Shown here one piece after another: positions 10,003 through 20,250 of a stretch of 64,000 bases of DNA. The stretch lies in the NCBI RefSeq assembly GCF_030457605.1, contig NZ_JAKDUR010000001.1, positions 62,001 through 126,000 on the forward strand, read 5' to 3'. Both the position numbers and the translations under genes were made by a program. Under the pieces are notes generated by a model. That model did no database searches, was not told the origin of the DNA, and was given only the letters and a program-made list of their open reading frames with translations. Source of the stretch: Halomonas sp. (GTDB taxonomy: Bacteria > Pseudomonadota > Gammaproteobacteria > Pseudomonadales > Halomonadaceae). How positions within the stretch are numbered: the first letter of the stretch is position 1; each line of letters begins with the position of its first letter.

Positions 10003-11034
10003 ATGACGCACGCTTCCCCCTCCCTGACCCTTGCGGACATCGCCCGCCATCTGGACGTGCCCTTGAGCGGTAACGCACAAGCGCCCATTCGTGGCCTGGC
10101 AACGCTGAAAGATGCCGAGTCTGACCAGATCGCGTTTCTGGCCAACCGCGCCTATCTCAAGGATCTGGCCACGACCCGTGCCGGTGCCGTGCTGTTGCAT
10201 CCGGAACACAGCAAGACCTGCCCGGTGCCGTGGCTGGAGCTGGATAACCCCTACCTTGGCTATGCCCGGCTTTCCCAACTGTTTGATCCGCTGCCGGCGC
10301 GTGACCGCCCGGGCATTCATCCCGCGGCGGTGGTCGCCGACGACGCGAAGCTTGGTGAAGGCGTGTGCGTTGCCGCCAATGCCGTGATCGAGTCGGGCGC
10401 GGTGCTCGGTGAGCGCGTGGTCGTCGGGCCGGGCAGCGTGGTAGGCGCCGACAGCCAGCTGGGTGAAGGATCGCGCCTGCACGCCAACGTCACGGTGTGT
10501 CACGGCGTGGTGATTGGCAAGCGAGCGATTCTCCACAGCGGTTGCGTGATCGGTGGCGACGGCTTCGGCTTTGCCCATGATGGCGGTGCCTGGCACAAGA
10601 TTGCCCAGCTCGGTGGTGTGGTGCTGGGCGACGACGTGGAAGTCGGCAGTTGTTCGAGCATTGATCGTGGCGCACTGGGCGATACCCTGATCGGCAGTGA
10701 TGTCAAAATCGACAGTCAGGTACAGATCGCCCACAACGTACAAATCGGTGATCACAGCGCCCTTGCCGGCTGCGTGGGCATTGCCGGTTCCACCCGGGTA
10801 GGCAAGCACTGCATGTTGGGCGGTGGTGTCGGCCTTTCCGGCCACTTGACGCTGTGTGACGGCGTGCAGGTGACGGGCATGAGTCTTGTGACCAACTCCA
10901 TTCATGAGCCTGGCGTCTACTCCTCGGGGACCGGTGCCATGGAGAACCACCAGTGGCGGAAAAACGCGGTACGTTTCAAGCAGCTGGACGATATTGCCAA
11001 GCGGCTTTCGCGGCTGGAAAAGCATCGCGATTGA
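10003..11034 (+). CDS. lpxD: UDP-3-O-(3-hydroxyacyl)glucosamine N-acyltransferase
   Basis: 343 aa, normal length. Third step of lipid A synthesis: N-acylation of UDP-3-O-acyl-glucosamine by 3-hydroxyacyl-ACP. The N-terminal uridine-binding domain (LADIARHLDVPLSG) is followed by a left-handed beta-helix of hexapeptide repeats from about residue 100 to 300. The catalytic His lies in the stretch QIAHNVQIGDHS. A C-terminal helix (KQLDDIAKRLSRLEKH) closes it. It forms one functional block with fabZ, lpxA and lpxB. Confidence 0.97.
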   Translation: MTHASPSLTLADIARHLDVPLSGNAQAPIRGLATLKDAESDQIAFLANRAYLKDLATTRAGAVLLHPEHSKTCPVPWLELDNPYLGYARLSQLFDPLPARDRPGIHPAAVVADDAKLGEGVCVAANAVIESGAVLGERVVVGPGSVVGADSQLGEGSRLHANVTVCHGVVIGKRAILHSGCVIGGDGFGFAHDGGAWHKIAQLGGVVLGDDVEVGSCSSIDRGALGDTLIGSDVKIDSQVQIAHNVQIGDHSALAGCVGIAGSTRVGKHCMLGGGVGLSGHLTLCDGVQVTGMSLVTNSIHEPGVYSSGTGAMENHQWRKNAVRFKQLDDIAKRLSRLEKHRD

Positions 11035-11066
11035 ACGCTTGCCCGGTTATTTTCACGGTGGTGCGC

Positions 11067-11094
11067 TTGAGGCCTTCGGACAGCGCGTTATAAT
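11067..11094 (+). promoter_or_regulatory. Candidate promoter upstream of fabZ
   Basis: TTGAGG (11067-11072), 16-base spacer, perfect TATAAT (11089-11094), in the 138-base gap between lpxD and fabZ. This would allow fabZ-lpxA-lpxB to be transcribed separately from the upstream cluster. Confidence 0.55.
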
Positions 11095-11129
11095 CCACTG
11101 CTTTTTTTGCCGGCGGGAGCGCTGGAGTC

Positions 11130-11152
11130 ACCCGGGGTTGCCCGGGTATTTT
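11130..11152 (+). promoter_or_regulatory. Leader hairpin before fabZ
   Basis: Perfect 7-bp stem ACCCGGG/CCCGGGT with loop GTTG (11130-11147), followed by ATTTTG. It lies between the TATAAT promoter and the fabZ ATG (11173). It could be a weak terminator/attenuator or a 5'-UTR stabiliser; the T-run is short. Confidence 0.4.
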
Positions 11153-11172
11153 GTCATTTAGAGGTCGCTACG

Positions 11173-11616
11173 ATGGTTATGGATATCAACGAAATTCGCG
11201 AATACTTGCCCCACCGTTTCCCGTTTTTACTGGTGGACCGGGTAACGCAGCTGGTGGAAGGCGAAACCATCGTGGCGTACAAGAACGTGAGCATTAACGA
11301 GCCGTTTTTCAGCGGTCACTTTCCCCATCATCCGATCATGCCCGGCGTGCTGGTGGTTGAAGCGCTGGCTCAGGCCTGCGGCATTCTGGGATTCAAAACC
11401 GTCGACAAGCGTCCGGCCGACGGCTATGTCTACTATCTTGTGGGCAGTGACAAGGTGCGCTTCAAGCGTCCGGTCATGCCTGGCGACCAGCTGACGCTTG
11501 AAGCTAACGTCATTCGCGGCAAACGCGGTATCTGGAAGTTTGCCTGCCGTGCCACGGTAGACGGCGAGCTTGCCTGCGAAGCTGAAATCACCTGTGCCGA
11601 GAGGAAGGTGGCTTGA
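11173..11616 (+). CDS. fabZ: 3-hydroxyacyl-[ACP] dehydratase FabZ
   Basis: 147 aa. Dehydrates 3-hydroxyacyl-ACP in type II fatty-acid synthesis and competes with LpxA for 3-hydroxyacyl-ACP. Hot-dog fold; the active-site His is in [13 protein letters not shown] and the catalytic Glu in VVEALAQ. The N-terminus [20 protein letters not shown] is diagnostic. The frame is open to 11107, but ATG 11173 with upstream AGAGG matches the family. Its TGA overlaps the lpxA start. Confidence 0.97.
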   Translation: MVMDINEIREYLPHRFPFLLVDRVTQLVEGETIVAYKNVSINEPFFSGHFPHHPIMPGVLVVEALAQACGILGFKTVDKRPADGYVYYLVGSDKVRFKRPVMPGDQLTLEANVIRGKRGIWKFACRATVDGELACEAEITCAERKVA

Positions 11617-12380
11617 TTCATCCTACTGCTCTGGTTGATGCATCGGCACGCCTTGCCGATGATGTTGAGGTTGGTCCGTTCAGCGTGATCGGCCCCGATA
11701 TCACCATTGGCGCCGGCTCCGTCATCGGCCCCCACGTGGTTATCAAAGGCCCGACAACGCTCGGGGAACGCACGCGTATTTTTCAGTTTGCCTCGGTGGG
11801 TGAAGACTGCCAGGACAAGAAATACGCCGGTGAACCCACCCGTCTGGTAATGGGCGACGATAACGTCATCCGCGAAGGTGTCACCCTGCACCGGGGGACA
11901 GTACAGGATCGCGCCGAGACCACCATCGGCTCGCGCAACCTGTTGATGGCCTATGTACACGTCGGACACGACTGCGTTATCGGTGACGACTGCATTCTGG
12001 CCAATCAGGTGACCCTTGCCGGCCACGTGACCCTTGGTGATTTCGCGATTATCGGCGGGTTATCCGCGGTGCATCAGTTCTGTCATTTTGGTGAACATGC
12101 CATGGCCGGCGGCGGTTCCATCATCACCAAGGACACGCCCGCCTTCATCATGATCAACGGCAGTCCGGCCCAGGCACACGGGCTGAACGCCATCGGGCTC
12201 AAGCGCCGTGGCTTCAGCCGTGAAGCGATCAAGGGGCTGACCGATGCCTACAAGCTGGTGTATCGCCAGGGGCTGACCGTGGAGCAGGCGCTTAATACCA
12301 TGCGCGAGCGCTATTCACTGACCGAAGTGGAGCATTTCGCCGCGTCCATCGAACGCTCACAGCGTGGCATCGTGCGTTAA
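11613..12380 (+). CDS. lpxA: UDP-N-acetylglucosamine acyltransferase
   Basis: 255 aa. First step of lipid A synthesis: transfer of a 3-hydroxyacyl chain from ACP to UDP-GlcNAc. It starts at TTG 11613, overlapping the fabZ stop by four bases; the resulting [20 protein letters not shown] is the family's standard N-terminus, which supports the rare start codon. Left-handed beta-helix hexapeptide repeats run over about residues 1-190, including the catalytic-His stretch YVHVGHDC; a helical C-terminal domain follows. Confidence 0.96.
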   Translation: MIHPTALVDASARLADDVEVGPFSVIGPDITIGAGSVIGPHVVIKGPTTLGERTRIFQFASVGEDCQDKKYAGEPTRLVMGDDNVIREGVTLHRGTVQDRAETTIGSRNLLMAYVHVGHDCVIGDDCILANQVTLAGHVTLGDFAIIGGLSAVHQFCHFGEHAMAGGGSIITKDTPAFIMINGSPAQAHGLNAIGLKRRGFSREAIKGLTDAYKLVYRQGLTVEQALNTMRERYSLTEVEHFAASIERSQRGIVR

Positions 12381-12418
12381 AGGCGATGCGTTAACCGATC
12401 CGCCCGGTGAGGCCTGCC

Positions 12419-13603
12419 ATGACGCTTAGGCGTATCTACATTGTTGCCGGCGAGCTGTCCGGCGATATTCTGGGTGCCGGGGTAATGCGCGAGCTGAAAG
12501 CGCGCCATCCGGGCATCGAGTTCCGGGGCATTGGCGGGCCACGCATGCTGGCCGAGGGTATGCACAGCTGCTTCGCGCTGGAAACGCTATCCATCATGGG
12601 ACTGGTGGAAGTGGTCAAGCATCTACCTGAACTGCTGCGCGTGCGCCGCACCCTGAAAGCCGATGCGCTGGACTGGCAGCCCGATGTGATGCTGGGCATT
12701 GACGCGCCGGATTTTAATCTCGGGCTTGAGCGGGCGCTGCGCGACGCCGGCATCACCACCGCACACTACGTCAGCCCCTCGGTCTGGGCGTGGCGTCAGG
12801 GGCGGGTGAAAGGCATTGCCCGCTCGGTGGATGCCATGCTGACCCTGCTGCCGTTTGAAGCGGCGTTTTATCGCGAACACCGTGTGCCGGTGACCTTTGT
12901 TGGCCATCCGCTGGCTGACGAAATGCCGTTGGAGAACGACCGTCAGGCCGCGCGCGAGTCGCTGGGGCTTGTGCCCGAGGCGCTGACGCTGGCGATTCTT
13001 CCGGGCTCCCGGGCCAGCGAAATCCGCTTTCTGGGCGCGGCCTTTCTGGCCGCTGCCGAGGCGCTGTGCCGCCGTTTTGAAGCGCTTCAGGTGGTCATTC
13101 CCGCAGCCAGCCCTGTGCGGTACGCAGAACTATCTGCGCTGCTGGACGACTATCCCGCACTTGCCGCGCGGATCATGCTGGTCGACGGCCAGTCCCGGGA
13201 GGCCATGGTGGCAAGCGATGCGGTGCTTTTGACCTCGGGCACCGCCGCCCTTGAGGCGATGCTGTGCCACCGGGCGATGCTGGTGGCGTATAAAATGGCC
13301 CCGACCACCCACTGGCTGGCGAAGCGGCTGGTCAAGACGCCGTGGATTTCGTTGCCCAACCTTATTGCCCGGGAGGCTGTTGTGCCCGAGCTGATACAGG
13401 ACGCCGCCACGCCCGAGGCGATTGCCGAGTCGCTGTCCGCGATGCTGGAGGATGCCGATGAGCGTGCTGCGCTGGAAGCGCGTTTTGCCGCCATGCACAG
13501 CGAACTTCAGCGCGGTGCCAGCGCCCGTGCGGCAGACGCCATCGAGGGGCTGGCGGCAGGGCAACCGCTCAATGAGGCGTCGTTCAATGAGGATCAGCCA
13601 TGA
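12419..13603 (+). CDS. lpxB: Lipid-A-disaccharide synthase
   Basis: 394 aa. GT19 glycosyltransferase joining UDP-diacylglucosamine and lipid X into the lipid A disaccharide at the inner membrane. N-terminal [14 protein letters not shown], central [14 protein letters not shown] and [13 protein letters not shown] are characteristic, as is LPGSRASEI of the second Rossmann half. A GTG at 12407 is in frame, but ATG 12419 has GGTGAGG at proper spacing. It overlaps rnhB by four bases. Confidence 0.96.
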   Translation: MTLRRIYIVAGELSGDILGAGVMRELKARHPGIEFRGIGGPRMLAEGMHSCFALETLSIMGLVEVVKHLPELLRVRRTLKADALDWQPDVMLGIDAPDFNLGLERALRDAGITTAHYVSPSVWAWRQGRVKGIARSVDAMLTLLPFEAAFYREHRVPVTFVGHPLADEMPLENDRQAARESLGLVPEALTLAILPGSRASEIRFLGAAFLAAAEALCRRFEALQVVIPAASPVRYAELSALLDDYPALAARIMLVDGQSREAMVASDAVLLTSGTAALEAMLCHRAMLVAYKMAPTTHWLAKRLVKTPWISLPNLIAREAVVPELIQDAATPEAIAESLSAMLEDADERAALEARFAAMHSELQRGASARAADAIEGLAAGQPLNEASFNEDQP

Positions 13604-14241
13604 GCCACGCCAAACCGACCAGGGCCAGGCGCGCCGCCGTTGAGTTCGCCCCGCTCGAAATTGCCTATCAGGGCGAGCGGTTGGCCGGGGTAGATGAAGT
13701 CGGGCGCGGGCCGCTGGTCGGCAGCGTGGTAGCGGCTGCGGTGATCCTTGATCCGGCGCGGCCGATCAGCGGTCTGACCGATTCCAAAAAGCTCAGTGCC
13801 CGGCGCCGTGAAGCGCTGGATGCCGAGATACGCGAAAGCGCACTGGCCTTTGCTGTGGCCGAGGCAAGCGCGGCCGAAGTGGATGCGCTGAATATCTATC
13901 ACGCCACGCATCTGGCCATGCGCCGCGCGATTGACGCGCTATCGCCTGCGGCCGAGTATCTGCTGGTGGACGGCAATCGGCTGCCGGGGCATGCGCTGCC
14001 GGGCCAGGCCGTGGTCAAGGGTGACGCCCGCCATCCGGCGATTGCCGCGGCGTCGATACTTGCCAAGGTGGCGCGGGACGCCCAGATGCTTGTCCTGGAC
14101 GCGTGCCACCCGGATTACGGCTTTGCCCGTCACAAGGGCTATCCGACGCAAGTGCATCTGGCCGCCCTTGAGCGTTTGGGGCCGCTTGCCGAACACCGCC
14201 GCAGCTTCGCCCCGGTGGCTCGCCAGCTGTCGTTGATCTAG
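13600..14241 (+). CDS. rnhB: Ribonuclease HII
   Basis: 213 aa. Cuts RNA in RNA-DNA hybrids and removes misincorporated ribonucleotides. Active-site motif [12 protein letters not shown] with the Asp-Glu pair, a further Asp in LTDSKKLS and in VDGNRLPG, plus [12 protein letters not shown] near the C-terminus. ATGA overlap with lpxB. There is a short basic N-terminal lead (about residues 1-15). The order lpxA-lpxB-rnhB-dnaE is classic. Confidence 0.96.
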   Translation: MSHAKPTRARRAAVEFAPLEIAYQGERLAGVDEVGRGPLVGSVVAAAVILDPARPISGLTDSKKLSARRREALDAEIRESALAFAVAEASAAEVDALNIYHATHLAMRRAIDALSPAAEYLLVDGNRLPGHALPGQAVVKGDARHPAIAAASILAKVARDAQMLVLDACHPDYGFARHKGYPTQVHLAALERLGPLAEHRRSFAPVARQLSLI

Positions 14242-14338
14242 ATTTTTACGTCAGGCTTTCACATCAGACTGGCCGGCTGTTTTTACTCCCTGCGTTTTTC
14301 TTTCCATGCGTTTTGTCGAGGCTATCATCGAGACTCCC

Positions 14339-17300
14339 ATGACGGTTCCCTTTGTTCATCTGCGTGTACACAGCGAGTTTTCCCTGGTCGACGGGCTGGT
14401 GAAAATCAAGTCGCTGGTGAGCACTACCGCCGAGCGCGAGATGCCGGCGCTGGCGCTGACCGATGAAACCAACCTGTTCGGTCTGGTCAAGTTCTACACC
14501 GCCGCCCAGGGCGCGGGGCTCAAGCCGATCATCGGCAGTGACGTGTGGCTGGTTAACCCCCACGACGCGGCGCACCCGTATCGCCTGACGCTGCTGGCGA
14601 TGAACGACACCGGCTATCGTAATCTCACCGAGCTGATTTCCCGGGGCTGGGTGGAGGGCCAACAGCAGGGCCGGGCGCTGCTGGAAAAACGCTGGGTACT
14701 TGAACAAGGCGGCGGGCTGATTGCGCTGTCCGGCGGCCGAGACGGCGAAATCGGCCGCCACCTGTTGAGCGATCACGAACGCGATGCCCGGGCGCTGCTG
14801 GATGAATGGCAGGCCGCGTTTCCCGAGCGCTTTTATCTGGAGCTGACCCGTACCGGCCGAGCGCTGGAAGAAGACTGCGTGCACGCGAGCGTTACGTTGG
14901 CCCTTGAGGCCGGCGTACCGTTGGTGGCCACCAACGACGTGCGCTTTCTTGAGCGCGACGACTTCTGGGCGCATGAAACCCGGGTGGCCATCGGTGAAGG
15001 CAAGGCGCTGGATGATCCGCGCCGTGAAAACCGCTACACCGAAGAGCAATACCTCAAAAGCCCCGACGAAATGGCCGAGCTGTTTGCCGACATTCCCGAG
15101 GCGCTTGAAAACAGCGTGATGATTGCCAGACGCTGTAGCGTTGACGTGCGCCTGGGGGAAATCTTTCTGCCCGAATTTGCCATCCCCGAGGGCATGACCC
15201 AGGACGAGTTTTTCCGCAAGGTGTCCCACGACGGGCTGACCGAGCGGCTGGACTTCCTGTATCCCGTCGAGCGCTATCCCCGGGACGGTGACGACTACCG
15301 CGAGATTGACGCCCGCTACCGCGAGCGGCTGGATTTCGAACTCAACATCATTTTGCAGATGGGCTTTCCCGGCTATTTTCTGATCGTGATGGACTTTATC
15401 CAGTGGGCCAAGGATAACAACGTGCCGGTGGGGCCGGGGCGTGGCTCGGGTGCCGGTTCTCTGGTGGCTTATGCCCAGAAGATCACCGATCTGGACCCGA
15501 TCAAGTACGACCTGCTATTCGAGCGCTTTCTCAACCCCGAACGTGTGTCCATGCCCGACTTTGACGTCGACTTCTGCATGGAAAAGCGCGACCGGGTGAT
15601 CGAGTACGTGGCCAGCCACTACGGACGCGATGCTGTCTCGCAGATTGTGACCTTCGGCACCATGGCGGCAAAGGCCGTGGTGCGCGACGTGGCCCGGGCC
15701 CAGGGCAAGTCGTATTCGCTGGGCGACAAGCTGTCCAAGCTGATCCCGTTTGAAGTGGGCATGACCCTGAGTAAGGCCATCGAGGCCGAAAGCGCCCTGC
15801 AGGAGTTTATTGCGGCGGATGAAGACGCCGAAGAAATCTGGGAGATGGCGTTAAAGCTTGAGGGCACTACCCGGGGCACCGGCAAGCACGCCGGCGGGGT
15901 AGTCATCGCGCCGACCAAGCTCACCGATTTCTCGCCGCTGTTGTGCGACGAAGACGGCTCGGGGCTGATGGTGCAGTTCGACAAGAACGACATCGAAGAC
16001 GCCGGGCTGGTGAAGTTCGACTTTCTTGGTTTGCGCACCCTGACCATTATCGACTGGGCGCTGGAGATGGTGGACAAGGTGCGTGCCGTGGACGGCGATG
16101 CCCCGCTGGATATCGCCGCCATTCCGCTTGACGACAAGCCCACCTTCGAGATGCTCAAGAAGGCCGAAACCACCGCGGTGTTCCAGCTTGAGTCCCGGGG
16201 CATGAAGGAGCTGATCAAACGCCTGCAGCCGGACTCGCTTGACGACATGATCGCGCTGGTGGCGCTATTCCGCCCCGGCCCGCTGCAGTCGGGCATGGTC
16301 GATGACTTTATCAACCGCAAACACGGCCGGGCCGAAGTATCTTATCCACACCCGGATTACCAGCACGAGCTGTTGAAACCCGTGCTGGCGCCCACCTACG
16401 GCATCATCCTGTATCAGGAACAGGTGATGCAGATTGCCCAGGTGATGGCCGGCTACAGCCTGGGGCAGGCGGACATGCTGCGCCGCGCCATGGGCAAGAA
16501 AAAGCCCGAGGAAATGGCCAAACAGCGCGCGGGCTTTATGGAAGGGTGTGCGGAAAACGGCATTGAGAAGGATCTTGCGGGCAACATCTTTGACCTGGTG
16601 GAAAAGTTTGCCGGCTACGGTTTCAACAAGTCGCACTCGGCGGCCTACGCGCTGGTGTCGTACCAGACGGCGTGGCTCAAGGCGCACTATCCCGGCCCGT
16701 TCATGGCCGCGGTCATGTCCACCGAAATGGACAACCTCGACAAGGTCGTGCCGCTGATCGAAGAGTGTCGCCATCTCGGGCTCACGGTGACGCCGCCGGA
16801 CGTCAATGTGGGCGGCTACAAGTTCACCGTGGATGCCGACGGGCGCGTGGTATACGGCCTGGGGGCGATTCGCGGGGTGGGTGAAGGCCCCATTGGCGCG
16901 ATTGTGGCAGCCCGGGAAGACGGCGGGGCGTTTACCGACCTGTTTGATTTCTGCCGTCGGCTGGACCCCAAACGCATCAATAAACGCACCCTTGAAGCGC
17001 TGATTCGCGCGGGTGCGCTGGACAACCTGGGCGATAATCGCGCACTGCTGGCCGCCTCCACGGAAGACGCACTCAAGGCCGCCGCGCAGAATCATACCAA
17101 CCGGAATCTGGGTATGACCGACATGTTCGGTGATGCCTTCGCCCCCGCCGAAGACCGCGACGTGTATGCCGATTATCGCGGCGTGCGTGAATGGACCGAC
17201 CGCGAGCGGCTGTCCGGTGAAAAAGACACCCTGGGGCTGTATCTTACCGGCCACCCGATTGACGAATACGAGCGCGAGCTCAAGCGCTTTGTCTCTACCC

Positions 17301-17839
17301 GGATCAGCGATCTGTCGCCGTCACGAGAGCCCCAGCGCGTGGCCGGGTTGGTCATCGGCGTGCGCACGATGAAATCCAAACGCGGTGATACCATGGCGTT
17401 CATCACCCTGGACGACCGCACCGGGCGTATTGAAGCGTCGCTCTTTGGTGAACTCTTCGAGACGTTGCGCGGCCAGATCGAGACCGATCAGGTCATTATC
17501 GTGGAAGGTGAAGTCTCCACCGATGACTATTCGGGCGGGGTCAAGCTGCGGGGCAAGGACGTCACGCCGATGGTGACGGCTCGGGTGCGCTACGGGCAAT
17601 CCGTTGACGTGGCGCTGGATGCCACCCGGATCAACGGTCGTTTGGTGGACAGCCTGCGTGATAGCCTGACGCCATACCGCGACGTCGACGGCCTGCCGGT
17701 CCATCTGCAGTATCGCCATCCGGAAGCGACGGCCTGGCTTAAGCTGGATGAGACCTGGCGGGTGGCACCAAGCGATGCGCTACTGCTGGCGCTGCGCGAT
17801 GTCCAGGGTCAGGCCGGCGTCAAGCTGCGTTACCGTTAA
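14339..17839 (+). CDS. dnaE: DNA polymerase III alpha subunit
   Basis: 1166 aa. Replicative polymerase catalytic subunit. The PHP domain is at the N-terminus ([17 protein letters not shown]). The polymerase core carries [15 protein letters not shown] and the catalytic acidic stretch [13 protein letters not shown] helix-hairpin-helix and an OB-fold region ([16 protein letters not shown]) occupy the last third, as does a tail for tau/beta contacts. The frame is open to ATG 14306, but [12 protein letters not shown] at 14339 aligns with the known DnaE N-terminus and has GAG upstream, so I prefer it. Confidence 0.97.
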   Translation: MTVPFVHLRVHSEFSLVDGLVKIKSLVSTTAEREMPALALTDETNLFGLVKFYTAAQGAGLKPIIGSDVWLVNPHDAAHPYRLTLLAMNDTGYRNLTELISRGWVEGQQQGRALLEKRWVLEQGGGLIALSGGRDGEIGRHLLSDHERDARALLDEWQAAFPERFYLELTRTGRALEEDCVHASVTLALEAGVPLVATNDVRFLERDDFWAHETRVAIGEGKALDDPRRENRYTEEQYLKSPDEMAELFADIPEALENSVMIARRCSVDVRLGEIFLPEFAIPEGMTQDEFFRKVSHDGLTERLDFLYPVERYPRDGDDYREIDARYRERLDFELNIILQMGFPGYFLIVMDFIQWAKDNNVPVGPGRGSGAGSLVAYAQKITDLDPIKYDLLFERFLNPERVSMPDFDVDFCMEKRDRVIEYVASHYGRDAVSQIVTFGTMAAKAVVRDVARAQGKSYSLGDKLSKLIPFEVGMTLSKAIEAESALQEFIAADEDAEEIWEMALKLEGTTRGTGKHAGGVVIAPTKLTDFSPLLCDEDGSGLMVQFDKNDIEDAGLVKFDFLGLRTLTIIDWALEMVDKVRAVDGDAPLDIAAIPLDDKPTFEMLKKAETTAVFQLESRGMKELIKRLQPDSLDDMIALVALFRPGPLQSGMVDDFINRKHGRAEVSYPHPDYQHELLKPVLAPTYGIILYQEQVMQIAQVMAGYSLGQADMLRRAMGKKKPEEMAKQRAGFMEGCAENGIEKDLAGNIFDLVEKFAGYGFNKSHSAAYALVSYQTAWLKAHYPGPFMAAVMSTEMDNLDKVVPLIEECRHLGLTVTPPDVNVGGYKFTVDADGRVVYGLGAIRGVGEGPIGAIVAAREDGGAFTDLFDFCRRLDPKRINKRTLEALIRAGALDNLGDNRALLAASTEDALKAAAQNHTNRNLGMTDMFGDAFAPAEDRDVYADYRGVREWTDRERLSGEKDTLGLYLTGHPIDEYERELKRFVSTRISDLSPSREPQRVAGLVIGVRTMKSKRGDTMAFITLDDRTGRIEASLFGELFETLRGQIETDQVIIVEGEVSTDDYSGGVKLRGKDVTPMVTARVRYGQSVDVALDATRINGRLVDSLRDSLTPYRDVDGLPVHLQYRHPEATAWLKLDETWRVAPSDALLLALRDVQGQAGVKLRYR

Positions 17840-17863
17840 CCCGCGTCACGCTGCGCGCCTGCC

Positions 17864-17890
17864 TTGCGTGACAGGGCCAAGCTGCGATAA
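17864..17890 (+). promoter_or_regulatory. Weak candidate promoter upstream of accA
   Basis: TTGCGT (17864-17869) and GATAAT (17885-17890) with a short 15-base spacer, in the 136-base gap between dnaE and accA. Spacing is suboptimal; no better pair was seen. Confidence 0.25.
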
Positions 17891-17925
17891 TGCCATCCCA
17901 TAATGCGTTCGATTTGTTCACGCTG

Positions 17926-17966
17926 GCTTTTTCTTTACAGGCTTTTTTTACAGGTTCTTTTTACAG
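17926..17966 (+). repeat. Three T-rich/ACAG tandem repeats before accA
   Basis: Three imperfect copies, 17926-17940, 17941-17953 and 17954-17966, each G(C/T)(T/C)-rich followed by TTTACAG or TTTTACAG. They end ten bases before the accA ATG. The last ACAGG may serve as the ribosome-binding site. Function unknown; replication slippage could change the copy number. Confidence 0.6.
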
Positions 17967-17975
17967 GCGACGCCC

Positions 17976-18932
17976 ATGAATCCCAACTATCTCGATTTTG
18001 AACAGCCGATTGCCGAGCTACAGGCAAAAATTGAAGAGCTGCGGCTGGTCAGTTCCGACAGTCAGGTCAACCTTGCCGATGAAATCGAACGTCTGGAGGC
18101 CAAACGCCGCAAACTGACCGAATCCATCTTCAAGGATCTCACGCCCTGGCAGGTAACACAGCTGGCACGCCACCCCAAGCGTCCGTATACGCTCGATTAC
18201 CTTGAGCACGTGTTTACCGACTTCGACGAGCTGCACGGCGATCGGCGCTTTGCCGACGACGCCGCGCTGGTTGGCGGTGTGGCCCGGCTGAACGACAAGC
18301 CGGTGATGGTGATCGGCCATCAGAAAGGCCGCGATGTGAAAGAAAAAGTCCGCCGCAACTTCGGCATGCCGCGCCCTGAAGGTTATCGCAAGGCCTGCCG
18401 TTTGATGGAAATGGCCGAGCGCTTTCGCATGCCGGTGTTCACCTTCATCGACACCCCCGGCGCCTATCCGGGCATTGACGCCGAAGAGCGCGGGCAGTCC
18501 GAGGCCATCGCCCACAACCTGGCGGTGATGTCGCGGCTGAAGACCCCGATTATTTCCACCGTGGTCGGCGAGGGCGGTTCCGGCGGTGCGCTGGCGATTG
18601 GCGTGTGCGACGAGCTGGCCATGCTGCAGTATTCCACCTATGCGGTGATTTCACCGGAAGGCTGTGCCTCGATTCTGTGGAAGAGCGCGGAAAAAGCCTC
18701 CGAAGCGGCTCAGGCCATGGGCATTACCGCCGAACGCCTGCAGGAGCTGGGCTTTGTCGATACGTTGATCAAGGAACCTCTGGGCGGCGCTCACTGCTAC
18801 CACGAGCAAACCGGTGAACGGGTGAAAGAAGCGCTCAGCCAGAGTCTGGAGCGGCTTGAAGGGTTGGATACCGAGACGCTTCTGGCGCGGCGTTACGAGC
18901 GATTGATGAGCTATGGCGCGCCCGCCGCATAA
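17976..18932 (+). CDS. accA: Acetyl-CoA carboxylase carboxyltransferase subunit alpha
   Basis: 318 aa. With AccD it transfers the carboxyl group from biotin-BCCP to acetyl-CoA, giving malonyl-CoA. N-terminal [19 protein letters not shown], central [20 protein letters not shown] and the oxyanion-forming [13 protein letters not shown] are diagnostic. It follows dnaE as in E. coli. Its last 20 bases overlap tilS. The chromosomal bio operon at 56807-62569 supplies the cofactor for the partner BCCP. Confidence 0.97.
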   Translation: MNPNYLDFEQPIAELQAKIEELRLVSSDSQVNLADEIERLEAKRRKLTESIFKDLTPWQVTQLARHPKRPYTLDYLEHVFTDFDELHGDRRFADDAALVGGVARLNDKPVMVIGHQKGRDVKEKVRRNFGMPRPEGYRKACRLMEMAERFRMPVFTFIDTPGAYPGIDAEERGQSEAIAHNLAVMSRLKTPIISTVVGEGGSGGALAIGVCDELAMLQYSTYAVISPEGCASILWKSAEKASEAAQAMGITAERLQELGFVDTLIKEPLGGAHCYHEQTGERVKEALSQSLERLEGLDTETLLARRYERLMSYGAPAA

Positions 18933-20250
18933 TATCTTGCCGGCACTGCTTGAACGCGCCCTGGCGGAGATCCCGCCGGGGCGTGGCGTTTGGGTAGCGC
19001 TCTCCGGTGGAATGGACTCGTCGCTTTTACTGATGCTTGCCGCCGAGGTCTGCCATGCCCAGGGCCGCGCGCTTTACGCTTTCCACGTCAATCACGGCCT
19101 GCAGGATGCTGCCGCGGAGTTTGAGTCTCACAGCCGTGACCTGTGCCGAAAGCTTGACGTGGCGTTGACTGTGGCATCGGTAGACGCCAGCGCCAAAGGC
19201 AGGGGCGTGGAAGGTGCCGCCCGTGAAGCACGCTACGCTGCCTTTGCCCGCCACGTTCCTCCGGGCGATACGCTGTGGCTGGCCCAGCATCAAACCGATC
19301 AGGCCGAAACCTGGCTGCTGGCTGCATTGCGCGGCAGCGGCGTGCGCGGGCTTGGGGCCATGCCCGGGCATCGGACGCTTGGCGGCATTACGCTGATGCG
19401 CCCGTGGCTTGATGTGTCGCACCAAGCCCTTGCCGATGAGGCTCAGGCGCTCAAGCGTGCGGGGAAGCTTGGCTGGTGCGATGACCCGACCAACGCTGAT
19501 ACATACTTCGAGCGCAACTATTTACGCCACCGGGTCCTGCCTCTGCTGCAGGCGCGCTGGCCCCATGCCGAACGCGCGCTGGCTACCACCGCCCATCACA
19601 TGCAGGACGCCGACGCACTGCTGACCGCCTACGCCAGCGACGAGCTCTCCACGCTCATACTGGCCCCCGGCCAGCTTGATGCCAAGGCGCTTGCTACCCG
19701 TTCCCGGGCACGCCAGCGGCTGCTGGTGCGCACTTTTTGCCAGCAGCAGCGGCTGGCCAAGCCGCCGGCCCGGCGGCTTGATACCCTGCTTGACCAGCTG
19801 AATGCCGGTGCCGACGCTCAGGTGTATGTTGCCTGGCCGAGCGCCTGCGCGAGAGTCTGGCGCGGGCGGCTGTATCTGTTCACGGAAGAGCGGTTAACCG
19901 CACGCGCCGCGCAGCCTGAATGGAGGGCAAGCTGGAGCAGCGGCATCCCGTGTGCCACACCGCTGGGTGAGGTGATGATCAAGGCGGAGGGGGCGGCAGC
20001 GGAAACCACACTGCCACTGGCGATGAGCTGGCGGCAAGGCGGCGAGGTTATCCGGCTGGCCGGCCGTGGCCGGCGCGACCTCAAGCGGCTGCTGGCCGAA
20101 CTGGGTGTGCCGCCCTGGGAGCGCCACGAGGTGATGGTGGTGTGGGCTGGCGATACCTGCATCGCCGCGTTCAAGGCGCCGGAGACGTTGCTGTGTCAGG
20201 CAGCGGGCTGGCAGATTTCTCTGGCGCGGGTCAGTGAGCCGAGCGGATGA
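18913..20250 (+). CDS. tilS: tRNA(Ile)-lysidine synthase
   Basis: 445 aa. ATP-dependent enzyme that converts C34 of the tRNA(Ile) CAU anticodon to lysidine, so that it reads AUA. The PP-loop motif [11 protein letters not shown] lies at about residues 28-40, followed by HVNHGLQ. Central and C-terminal substrate-binding domains follow; the C-terminal part shows [19 protein letters not shown], the usual TilS tail. It starts inside accA, and its last 20 bases overlap the convergent ppx. Confidence 0.95.
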   Translation: MARPPHNILPALLERALAEIPPGRGVWVALSGGMDSSLLLMLAAEVCHAQGRALYAFHVNHGLQDAAAEFESHSRDLCRKLDVALTVASVDASAKGRGVEGAAREARYAAFARHVPPGDTLWLAQHQTDQAETWLLAALRGSGVRGLGAMPGHRTLGGITLMRPWLDVSHQALADEAQALKRAGKLGWCDDPTNADTYFERNYLRHRVLPLLQARWPHAERALATTAHHMQDADALLTAYASDELSTLILAPGQLDAKALATRSRARQRLLVRTFCQQQRLAKPPARRLDTLLDQLNAGADAQVYVAWPSACARVWRGRLYLFTEERLTARAAQPEWRASWSSGIPCATPLGEVMIKAEGAAAETTLPLAMSWRQGGEVIRLAGRGRRDLKRLLAELGVPPWERHEVMVVWAGDTCIAAFKAPETLLCQAAGWQISLARVSEPSG

